Assembly (NCBI RefSeq): GCF_018310535.1 | Contig: NZ_CP074102.1 | Span: forward strand, 2,356,001 to 2,420,000 | From: Streptomyces mirabilis | GTDB taxonomy: Bacteria; Actinomycetota; Actinomycetes; Streptomycetales; Streptomycetaceae | DNA length: 64,000 nt | Reading direction: 5' to 3' | Shown here: positions 1 through 7,341 of the stretch, piece after piece | How positions within the stretch are numbered: the stretch's first letter is position 1 | How the letters are laid out: every line of letters begins with the position of its first letter | Made by a program: the position numbers and the translations under genes | The notes under the pieces: generated by a model | Databases searched by the model: none | Seen by the model: only the letters and a program-made list of their open reading frames with translations | What the model was told of the DNA's origin: nothing

Positions 1-244
1 CCTTCACGGGCTGGCCGGGACGGGGGCCGCGCCTACGGACCTCGGCGGCCAGGCGCGGAAGCCGCGAGCGGACGGCGTCCGCGACAGCCGTCGGCTCGGC
101 GTCCGCCGGGACGGCGAAGAGCACCGCGCCGTCCTCGGCGACCTCGATGCCCAGGGTCTGCCGACGGGGCCGGACGGCCACGCGCCACCGCCACTCCGCC
201 GGCAGCGGCAGGGCGGCGAGTGCCGACTCGACAGTGATGCTCAC
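1..244 (-). CDS. YgjP/M48-like metallopeptidase, N-terminal part (runs off left edge)
   Basis: Only the first ~81 codons are present; the gene continues beyond the window. It starts at GTG 244-242 behind an AGGGTGG-like ribosome site, 35 bases after the hsdR stop on the same strand, so it probably forms a transcription unit with hsdR. The visible peptide opens VSITVESALAALPLPAEW and has the RRQTLGIEVAEDGAVLFAVP stretch that resembles the beta-rich N-terminus of YgjP/DUF45 (M48-like) proteins, which often sit beside Type I restriction genes in actinobacteria. The zinc motif HExxH would lie beyond the edge and cannot be seen. Family assignment comes from recalled sequence pattern and context. 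Confidence 0.6.
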   Translation of the reverse strand, partial: MSITVESALAALPLPAEWRWRVAVRPRRQTLGIEVAEDGAVLFAVPADAEPTAVADAVRSRLPRLAAEVRRRGPRPGQPVK

Positions 245-279
245 GCCGTATTCGTACCACCCTGCACTGACAGTGCCGG

Positions 280-3200
280 TCAGGGGCGGGGCGGCCGGTC
301 CCCGCGGAGCAGGAAGTCCTGGCGTCGGGCCTCAGCCAGCCGCACCAACTCGGTGGCCACCTCCGCAGTGTCCTCCCACTGCATGCCGAGGCGTACCTCC
401 ACCGTGCGCCGCAGGGTTTTGCGGGCATCGATCCGGGTCGCGTTGGAGGTCGTGAAGGAGGGCATGCGCACCAGATCCACTATCTGGCTAGTGATCACGC
501 GGACGGCCTGGTGGAGCTCCTCTGTCGGGGGCAGAGGCAGCATCCCCGCTTCCTCCAGCGCCTTGGCGAGCGCCCGGCATACGGGGCCCTCGGTGAGCGG
601 ATCGAGTCCCGCCGCCGCGTCGGCGCTCCCGGCTTCCGCCTCCGCCGCGTTGACATCTCCGACGAGCCGGACGAGGTCGGCTGCCGCCTGCTCGCTGTCG
701 TCGCGCATCTGACGCACGATCGCGTCGAGGCGTTCGCTGAACCTGTCGTACGTGGCCCGGTCACCGGCCAGGCGGGCGGTGATGCGGGTGCGCAGGGAGC
801 TCTCCATGTAGGCGATCCGCGCCCGCGTGTCGGGGTTGGCGTTGACGCGCTCCATGAACTCCGGGTCGCTCAGGTCGACGCGCGGAACCCGAAGCTCCGC
901 GTCGTTGGCGCGCAGGTGCTGGGCGATGAGCTGCCGGACCTTGGCACCGTAGCGACGCGGGCTGAACTCGTCGCGTCCGTCCAGGTAGCGGCGGCGCACC
1001 AGGTACTGCACCTCTCCGAGATGCCCCGCGAGCCGCTCGTACGGCAACGCGGCCGGTCGGGGCAGCACGGCGCCGAGGGCGGACAGGAAGTCCCGGACCA
1101 GCTCGTCGAACTCACCGCGCGTGATCGGATCGCGCAGGGCGTCCAGCAGGTCTTCGCGGCGCCCCTCGTCGTCGAGTGTGACGATGCCGTCCAGGTCGCG
1201 GACCGCCAGGCCCTGGCCGTCGAGGAAGCGGAACAGGGCGTCGTGGAGGTCAGTAAGGAGCCGGTCGGCGGCCGCGTCCGCCTGGAGCAGCAGACCGTCG
1301 CCCGTCGGCTGGTCGTCCGGATAGCGGCCCTCGTCGTCGCGCTTGAGGTGGTCCACGTCGACCCGCTCGTATCCGTACACCTCGCGAAGGTGCCGCTGGT
1401 CGTACGCGCGCAGCAGACGGGCGAGCTCCGGTCCGACGCCCGCGTAGTCGACGACCAGGCCCCACTCCTTCTTCGGGTAGGGGCGGTTGGTCCTCGCCAC
1501 GGCCTGTAGCAGGTTCACGCCGCTGATCGCGCGGTCGAGGTAGAGGACCTGTTCCACGGGGGCGTCGAAGCCGGTGAGCAGCATGGACTGGACGACGAGG
1601 AAGGCCAGTGGCTCCTCGCCGCTCTCCTGGTCAGCGGCGCCGGAGTCGTCCGGGTCGGGCGGACCGTCACCCGTGCCCGGGACGTGCCATTCGTCGCCGC
1701 CCGTGGTGTCCCCGTCGCCGTCGAGTCCCTGCCCTGCGGGGCCGTGCGCATCGGCGTACCAGGAGGGGTCGTCGGCTGCGGCCAGCGGGTCGCCGAGCCC
1801 CTGCAGGAACCGTTCGATGTACGCGTCCTGGCGGGACTTGAGCTTCCAACGACGCCAGCTTTCGGGGTCGCTGCCCGGCGATGTGGGGGACCGTTCGGAG
1901 ATGACCACTGCGGCGTCGATGGAGCGCAGAAGCTCGCGCTGTCGCTGGATGGTGAGCAGCTCGCGTGTCGGCTCGTCGGCGTCGAATGCGGCGTTCGGAT
2001 CATGTACGAGGTCGGGGTCCAGGGCGTCGACCTCGGCGAGGAGCCGGTCGCGGGCGGCGAGCAGGGCGTCGCGGTAGCTGACGGCGGCGCGCCGGGAAAC
2101 AGCAACGACCTGGGCGCCGAAGCGGTCGGGCAGTGCGTTCACCGCCCAGTGCCGGAGCATATGCTCGGCCTTGGCGGCGATGACGACAGGCGCCTCCTGG
2201 ATCTCCTTGCGCCGCGCGAACTTGCGCAGCACACGGCGCCGCTGGTCCGGATCGCTGGGCACTCGCTCGTCGAAGCGAGCGTCGAGTACGGCCTTCTCGA
2301 CGACCTCCAGGGGGACGTCCCACGCCTCGTAGCGCACGGGGACGACCGAGCCGTCCCGCTCCGCGTCCCGCAGTGTGTAGGTGTCGGCGAGGTCGCCGAA
2401 GATCTGCTCGGTCTTCTTGCGTGTGTCGTCGATGATGGGGGTGCCGGTGAAGCCGATCAGGACGGCGTTCGGCAGCATCCTGCGGAGCCGGGCGTGCAGC
2501 CAGCTGTCCTGGCCCCGGTGGGCCTCGTCGACCAGGACGACGATCCGGGAGCTCTCGTTGGCGGGCACGTTGTGCAGCCGGGGGGACTCGTCGTCGCTCC
2601 CGAGCGTTTCCTCGGTGCCGTCGTCGGCGCTGTCGTCCCGGCGCGCCTTCTGGAGCATCACGAGGACGATGTCCGGCACGTCCACGCCGAGCTGCGCGCG
2701 GGCGTCGGGCACGGAGGTGGCGCGGTGAACGGTTTCCTCGGCGGCGGCCAGGGACCGGCTGATCTGTTTCTCCAGGTCGCGCCGGTCCGTGACGACGACG
2801 ACCTTGTGTGTCCTCAGCTCCGGGTCGCTCCTGAGGTGCCGCACGAGGAAGGCCATGGTGAGGCTCTTGCCGGAGCCCTGCGTGTGCCAGACGACGCCGC
2901 CACGGTGGTTGGGGGCATGGCCGGACGCGATGGCCTTCTGGCGTTCCCGCAGCCTGCGTGCGAGGGACGTCACGGCGCGGAACTGCTGGTAGCGCCCGAT
3001 CACTTTGACGGTACGGCCGCCCTGGAGCCGCTCGGTGGTGAAATCCCTGACGAGGGCCAGAAAATGACGTGGAGTCAGTACACCGACCGCCAGGACCGCC
3101 ATGTCGTTGCCGCATCCGGCGGCGGGCGCGGGCGCGGTGGTGCGCCACGGGGTGAAGTACTCGGGGTCGGCAGTGACGGTACCGAGCTCGGCGTGGTCGC

Positions 3201-3909
3201 GGTCGGTGGCGACCAGGAGCTGCGCGAAGCGGGTGAACGCGGGGACGGGGGCGGCGGCGTACGCACCGGCGTACCCGAGGACCTGAGCCACGGCCGCGTC
3301 CAGTGCGGCCCGGCTGTCGCTGCCGGAGGTGAGCGGGGCCTTGCACTCGACGACGGCCCAGGGCAGGCCATTGACGAACAGGACGAGGTCGGGAGTGGCC
3401 GGGCCGACGCCAGCGCGCTCGACGCGGAACTGGGAGACGGCGAGCCAGTCGTTCCCGCCCCGTCCGTCGCCTTCCGCCTCCCCGTCCTCTGGGCCGAACG
3501 TTCCGTCCCAGTCGACGAGCCGTACGAACTCGGGGTCGCCCTCCTCCCAGCCGACCAGGGTGCGGGCGTTGACGCCCTCGCGCAGAAGGCGGGTCACCTG
3601 GAGGTTCCCGGCGACTCCGGGCTCCGCGTGGCCGTGGCCCCGGCTGGTCCCGAGGACGAGGGCGAGCAACGCGTCGAGTTGGGCCGCGTCGAGCCAGGGC
3701 CGTCCGTCCGCACCGGGGTTGATGCGGGAGACGGCCTTCTTGAAACGCTCGGGGTAGACGGTCTCGGTGAAGGTCTGCCGTTCCGAGGCCGCCGGGTCGG
3801 TAGCGGGTGATCCGGGCGGCGCGCCCTGCAGATGCTCCCACCTCAGGGCCACGAGTTGTTCGATCAGCGGCTGTTCGGTCTTCTCGTACTCCGGTAGCGC
3901 CCGCGCCAC
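280..3909 (-). CDS. hsdR: Type I restriction endonuclease subunit R (HsdR)
   Basis: Motor and nuclease subunit of a Type I restriction-modification complex: with HsdM and HsdS it translocates unmethylated DNA and cuts at a distance. About 1,209 residues. The N-terminal HSDR_N nuclease has VECKAP near residue 185, the ExK part of a PD-(D/E)xK site. Helicase motifs follow: Walker A TQGSGKS near 343-349, DEAH box LVDEAHRG near 461, GFTGTPI, and C-terminal helicase motifs LLTGFDAP near 777 and QAVARTNRP near 800. The frame is open upstream to a GTG at 4032. The GTG at 3909 is preferred because GGGAG lies seven bases before it and the family alignment begins about there (ALPEYEKTEQPLIEQ). hsdS and hsdM are about 2.2 kb upstream, separated by a regulatory trio, so hsdR probably has its own promoter. 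Confidence 0.93.
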   Translation of the reverse strand: MARALPEYEKTEQPLIEQLVALRWEHLQGAPPGSPATDPAASERQTFTETVYPERFKKAVSRINPGADGRPWLDAAQLDALLALVLGTSRGHGHAEPGVAGNLQVTRLLREGVNARTLVGWEEGDPEFVRLVDWDGTFGPEDGEAEGDGRGGNDWLAVSQFRVERAGVGPATPDLVLFVNGLPWAVVECKAPLTSGSDSRAALDAAVAQVLGYAGAYAAAPVPAFTRFAQLLVATDRDHAELGTVTADPEYFTPWRTTAPAPAAGCGNDMAVLAVGVLTPRHFLALVRDFTTERLQGGRTVKVIGRYQQFRAVTSLARRLRERQKAIASGHAPNHRGGVVWHTQGSGKSLTMAFLVRHLRSDPELRTHKVVVVTDRRDLEKQISRSLAAAEETVHRATSVPDARAQLGVDVPDIVLVMLQKARRDDSADDGTEETLGSDDESPRLHNVPANESSRIVVLVDEAHRGQDSWLHARLRRMLPNAVLIGFTGTPIIDDTRKKTEQIFGDLADTYTLRDAERDGSVVPVRYEAWDVPLEVVEKAVLDARFDERVPSDPDQRRRVLRKFARRKEIQEAPVVIAAKAEHMLRHWAVNALPDRFGAQVVAVSRRAAVSYRDALLAARDRLLAEVDALDPDLVHDPNAAFDADEPTRELLTIQRQRELLRSIDAAVVISERSPTSPGSDPESWRRWKLKSRQDAYIERFLQGLGDPLAAADDPSWYADAHGPAGQGLDGDGDTTGGDEWHVPGTGDGPPDPDDSGAADQESGEEPLAFLVVQSMLLTGFDAPVEQVLYLDRAISGVNLLQAVARTNRPYPKKEWGLVVDYAGVGPELARLLRAYDQRHLREVYGYERVDVDHLKRDDEGRYPDDQPTGDGLLLQADAAADRLLTDLHDALFRFLDGQGLAVRDLDGIVTLDDEGRREDLLDALRDPITRGEFDELVRDFLSALGAVLPRPAALPYERLAGHLGEVQYLVRRRYLDGRDEFSPRRYGAKVRQLIAQHLRANDAELRVPRVDLSDPEFMERVNANPDTRARIAYMESSLRTRITARLAGDRATYDRFSERLDAIVRQMRDDSEQAAADLVRLVGDVNAAEAEAGSADAAAGLDPLTEGPVCRALAKALEEAGMLPLPPTEELHQAVRVITSQIVDLVRMPSFTTSNATRIDARKTLRRTVEVRLGMQWEDTAEVATELVRLAEARRQDFLLRGDRPPRP

Positions 3910-4090
3910 TGCCGCTCTCCCGCCCGTCACCACACCGTCACGACCGCCCCGCGGCTCCCTCACGAAGCGTGCGCACAACTGTACTCGTGGGGTGTGGATA
4001 TGACCGGGACACGATGATCGGGAATCGGCCACAGCGGAGGCGACCGGGGAAGGTACGAGAGCGGAGAGCGCAGGCGGGCCGGTACGCCGG

Positions 4091-4768
4091 TCAGGCGGCG
4101 AGCGCGGCGGCCGGGCTGCCGTCCGGTGGCGGTGTGGGCAGGTTCAGCTCAAACCAGAGGGTCTTGCCACCCGGCCCCATCGGTTCATCGCCTATGGCGC
4201 AACCGCCCCACCGGTCGGCGACCGCACCGAGAATCAGGAGCCCGCGCCCACCGTCGGCGTGCGCCTCGGGCGAGGCGGTCGGCGCTCCGAGCGGTCCCGG
4301 CAGCGCGGGCAGATCGGGGCTCATGTCCCAGACGCTGACCCGCAGTACGGGATGCAGCCACTGGAGCCGTACGGAGGCGGGGCCCTTGGTGTGCCGTACG
4401 GAGTTCGTCGCCAGCTCCGAGGTCAACAGCTCGGCGCGGTCCATGAGTTCGGCGAGCCCGTGGGCCGTGAGGACGGCCCGGAGGGTAAGGCGCGCGATGC
4501 CAGGGCCCCGAGGATCACAGGGGAAGTGGAGCTCGTAGTGCCAGGGGGCGGTGAAGGGGAGGGGCGGGGGGTGCGGGAGGCCGGAGAGCGGGTCGAGGGT
4601 GGGAAGTAGGTAGGGGATTCCGGGAGGTGTGGGCGGGGTCTGGTGCTGTGCGGCGGAGGGCGGAGGCTCTTGGGTGGGTGGGGGTTGATGGCTCCGGTTC
4701 TGGGGCTGCGGCCTCGTCTGGTGCTGGGGCCGGTTTCGGCTCTGGGCTCGGTCGTGGTCTGTACTCAC
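4091..4768 (-). CDS. RsbW-like ATP-binding regulatory protein (HATPase_c_2)
   Basis: A 225-residue protein. The first ~70 residues are Pro/Gln-rich and probably disordered. The rest is a GHKL-fold ATPase of the anti-sigma/RsbW type abundant in Streptomyces. The N box is seen as ELLTSELATNSVRHT (near 115-130), with a G1-like VWDMSPDLP and a G2-like GGRGLLILGAVADRWG. Such proteins bind ATP and act as anti-sigma kinases or partners of WhiJ-like regulators. The GTG start at 4768 has an excellent AGGAGG eight bases upstream. It is divergent from the XRE regulator at 5055, which with the DUF397 gene completes the classic WhiJ-type trio. The target is unknown. Confidence 0.85.
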   Translation of the reverse strand: MSTDHDRAQSRNRPQHQTRPQPQNRSHQPPPTQEPPPSAAQHQTPPTPPGIPYLLPTLDPLSGLPHPPPLPFTAPWHYELHFPCDPRGPGIARLTLRAVLTAHGLAELMDRAELLTSELATNSVRHTKGPASVRLQWLHPVLRVSVWDMSPDLPALPGPLGAPTASPEAHADGGRGLLILGAVADRWGGCAIGDEPMGPGGKTLWFELNLPTPPPDGSPAAALAA

Positions 4769-4950
4769 GTGGCACCTCCTGGGGTGCGCAGTGGTGATGG
4801 GTCAAGTGAACGTGTGCCACGGGTTGTTCGGCCGTCAGGGTGGTGGCTCTGCCGCGCCGCGCCTGCCGTCCCGGGCGGGCAGGAGGGGGCGGTGCGCTTC
4901 CGGTTCCGGCGGAGAGGGAGTGGCACGGGTCACACCGTAAACCACTAAGA

Positions 4951-5004
4951 CTCACTAGTGAGCGCAACTTCCACTTTCTAGTGAACAGTTGATTCACTCA
5001 CTAG
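4951..5004. promoter_or_regulatory. Clustered CTAGTGA-type operator repeats in the divergent ATPase/XRE intergenic region
   Basis: A perfect 12-base palindrome CTCACTAGTGAG lies at 4951-4962. A second half-site CTAGTGAA is at 4978-4985 and an inverted half-site CTCACTAG at 4997-5004. The three copies of the same core sit in an unusually AT-rich stretch 50-100 bases before the XRE gene. This is the expected layout for autoregulation by the XRE/DUF5753 protein. A possible weak sigma-70 promoter (TTGATT 4989-4994, CATTCT 5013-5018) overlaps the third site. The operator role is inferred from position and symmetry. Confidence 0.55.
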
Positions 5005-5054
5005 ACCGCTCACATTCTGATTGACAGACTGCTCGCGCGCACGAGAGAGGACTC

Positions 5055-5909
5055 ATGGCCCCACGAAACGCACCCACGAACCGCAAGCGACGCCTGGCCA
5101 CGGAGATGCGCCGGATGCGTGAGCAAGCCGGCATCTCCATCCAGGAAGCGGCCTCGCTGCTCGGCTCGGACCGGACGATGATCTCCAACATCGAAGCAGC
5201 TCGCACCGGCCTCAGCGAGGAGCGGGTACGCCAGATCGCGTGCCACTACAGGTGCCCCGACTCAGCACTGGTCGATGCCCTGGCGGCCATGGCGACCCCG
5301 CGTCGACCGAGCTACTGGTGGGACGAGTACAGCGGCAAGCTTCCAGAGGGGCACCTGGAGGTCTCCGAGGTCGAGCATTTCGCCACCCGGATTCGGACAG
5401 CACAGACAGTGCACCTGCCTGGCCTGTTCCAGACAGAGAATCATGCGCGGGCGATCTTCGAGTTCACGGTGCCCAAGCTGCGTCGACTGGACGTGGAGCT
5501 ACGGGTCGAACACCGGCTCAGGCGACAGGGCATCCTCGTCGGACAGAACCCGACGCCCTACGTCGGAATCATCCACGAGGCCGCCTTGCGCCTGGAGTTC
5601 GGCGGACGTGATGTAGCCCGCGCCCAGCTCGAACACCTCGCTGACGCAGCCGACCGAGACAACGTGACACTGCTGGTGATTCCGTTCAGCGCCGGAGCCT
5701 TCCACGGCGCCGGACAGTCGATCCTGTACGCGGAGGGCCCAGTGCAGCAGTTGGACACGGTGCAACTCGACACGGCCCTCGGCGCCCATTTTGTGGATGC
5801 CCCGACCCCCCTGGCGAACTATCGTTCCCTTCTGGACTTGATGGAGCAGTCGGCGCTGCCCCCTGATGAGTCGGAGCAGCTCATCCGGTCCATCGTGCGT
5901 GAGCTATGA
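5055..5909 (+). CDS. XRE-family regulator with DUF5753 domain (WhiJ-like)
   Basis: A 284-residue DNA-binding regulator. Residues about 15-70 form an XRE helix-turn-helix (ISIQEAASLLGSDRTMISNIE). The remainder is the DUF5753 domain typical of Streptomyces WhiJ-like proteins, including PSYWWDEYSG near 85 and LPGLFQTENHARAI near 120. These proteins repress developmental or accessory genes and are modulated by a DUF397 partner and an RsbW-like ATPase, both adjacent here. Translation starts at ATG 5055 behind GAGAGGA. It is followed after 13 bases by the DUF397 gene. Its likely operators are the CTAGTGA repeats at 4951-5004. Confidence 0.92.
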   Translation: MAPRNAPTNRKRRLATEMRRMREQAGISIQEAASLLGSDRTMISNIEAARTGLSEERVRQIACHYRCPDSALVDALAAMATPRRPSYWWDEYSGKLPEGHLEVSEVEHFATRIRTAQTVHLPGLFQTENHARAIFEFTVPKLRRLDVELRVEHRLRRQGILVGQNPTPYVGIIHEAALRLEFGGRDVARAQLEHLADAADRDNVTLLVIPFSAGAFHGAGQSILYAEGPVQQLDTVQLDTALGAHFVDAPTPLANYRSLLDLMEQSALPPDESEQLIRSIVREL

Positions 5910-5922
5910 GGGGAGCAGAGAC

Positions 5923-6126
5923 ATGATCGAGAACGGGTGGCAGCGTTCGTCGTTCTGCGGGGGCGGAGGCAACAACTGCGTCGAGCTGGCCGCCACCGGC
6001 GACGGCGTTGCTCTCCGCGAGAGCGACAGCCCGGCCGAGGTCCTGGTGACGGGCCGGGATGCGCTGCTGTCGCTCATACGTGGGGTGAAGACCGGAGCCA
6101 GGGCATCGGGCGGGTCAGGTCACTGA
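5923..6126 (+). CDS. DUF397 domain protein
   Basis: A 67-residue protein of the BldB-neighbour DUF397 family: WQRSSFCGGGGNNCVELA at the N-terminus and VALRESDSP, then VLVTGRDALLSLIRGVK. Small DUF397 proteins are encoded beside XRE/DUF5753 regulators and probably act as partner or antitoxin-like modulators. ATG 5923 is chosen because GAGGGGAG lies just upstream and the family starts at this point. It is co-transcribed with the XRE gene (13-base gap). Its 3' end overlaps the 3' end of hsdS on the other strand by 12 bases (6115-6126). Confidence 0.88.
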   Translation: MIENGWQRSSFCGGGGNNCVELAATGDGVALRESDSPAEVLVTGRDALLSLIRGVKTGARASGGSGH

Positions 6127-7341
6127 GTCGGCCTCTCGACCGCCGAGAAGGTCCTCCGCTACGGCTTGCTGAACCGTCCGAAGCTTCTCGACCTGCTTCC
6201 CGACAGCGTCGAAACGCCGCTGCCAGCCTGCCTGCGTGGCGATGATCTGCCGCTGCTCCCCAAGAGTGACGTGGGGCACTTTCAGGCCTCTCACGTCTCC
6301 CTGCGAGATGTTGTTCTGCCCAGTACCGCCATTCAACAAGTTGCCGATCTGTTGTCGCACGCCGACCGAGCGAAGCAGGACGGGCAGGAACGCGCCTTCA
6401 GCCTGGTCCGTATCAGGGACAAGGCGCAGAATCTTGTCCGAGAGCATCAGCCGTCGCCGCGTTGGTCCCACCTGGCATACAGCGCCGACCAGTGAACGTG
6501 CTCCGTTGGCGCGGGCGACCAGGATGTCACCTTCCCGTACTTCGATCCGAGGCCGTGGCACCAGCCCGGCGGGGAGCCTCTTGGACTCATCTGCTTCGAA
6601 CTGTCCTGAAGTGACCGCACTGACTTTGATGACGCCCCACTCATCTGAGGCAGGCTGAATGCTGTCGCACGCCGGGCTCCAGCCCGTCTCAATGTCTGCG
6701 AGCAGCTCACCCAGCCACACGCTCTCTCGGCCAACACTGCGAGCCAGCAACGCTTCCGACGTGGCCCGTTCGGCCTCACGCAGCTTCTCCCGGACCCGTT
6801 CCAATCCCGAGATCCGCCGCTCGAACGCGGCATGCGCGGCGACAATGCGGCGCTGTTCGTCCACCGAAGGTAGCGGGATCTCCAGGAACTTGACCAGCTC
6901 CGCACTGATCTTGACCATGCTTTCGCTGGTTCCTCGGGCTCCAGCAGTCACTTCTCGGCGAGTGCGAGTGGAGCGCAGGACGATCTCCAGGTACTCAGAC
7001 AAGCACCGGTCCTCATCCGTGCGCAGGCGCATCATCAGATCCGGATAGATGCAGGGTCGTCCCGTGGATCGGTAACGACCGACGAGTCCCACCAACTCAC
7101 GCGTGTTGGCCCGGCTCATCAGCAGATCACCGTCTGCCAGAAGCGCCGCACGTGCCAACGGCGTGTTCGGAACGTTCTTCAGCTGGATCGGAGAGAAGCC
7201 GTTCGCAGTCAGACAGCCAAGGCCCAGCGCCTGAACCCCAGTCCAACCAGCCACAGCCTTTGGTGAGTAACCGTTCCTCGGATTCCCGAGCAGCACGTCT
7301 CCCAGCCGCACCAATGGAACCACCCGACCCTCACCGCCCAT
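6115..7341 (-). CDS. hsdS: Type I restriction specificity subunit (HsdS)
   Basis: DNA-recognition subunit of the Type I complex, 408 residues. Two target-recognition domains are visible, each ending in the helical spacer typical of HsdS: the first around 1-175 ending LEIPLPSVDEQRRIVA followed by a coiled spacer, the second around 200-370 ending LKVPHVTLGEQRQIIA. Start ATG 7341 follows GGAGGAG inside hsdM and lies 11 bases before the hsdM stop (overlapping ATGGGCGGTGA), so hsdM and hsdS are translationally coupled. The 3' end overlaps the DUF397 gene tail-to-tail. The recognised DNA sequence cannot be read from the protein. Confidence 0.92.
   Translation of the reverse strand: MGGEGRVVPLVRLGDVLLGNPRNGYSPKAVAGWTGVQALGLGCLTANGFSPIQLKNVPNTPLARAALLADGDLLMSRANTRELVGLVGRYRSTGRPCIYPDLMMRLRTDEDRCLSEYLEIVLRSTRTRREVTAGARGTSESMVKISAELVKFLEIPLPSVDEQRRIVAAHAAFERRISGLERVREKLREAERATSEALLARSVGRESVWLGELLADIETGWSPACDSIQPASDEWGVIKVSAVTSGQFEADESKRLPAGLVPRPRIEVREGDILVARANGARSLVGAVCQVGPTRRRLMLSDKILRLVPDTDQAEGAFLPVLLRSVGVRQQIGNLLNGGTGQNNISQGDVRGLKVPHVTLGEQRQIIATQAGWQRRFDAVGKQVEKLRTVQQAVAEDLLGGREADSVT

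Noticed and set aside
511..3810. Long plus-strand frames opposite hsdR (511-1509 and 1684-3810)
   Set aside because: They mirror the GC-biased third positions of hsdR. No ribosome site, no family pattern and repetitive Val/Gly/Arg composition.
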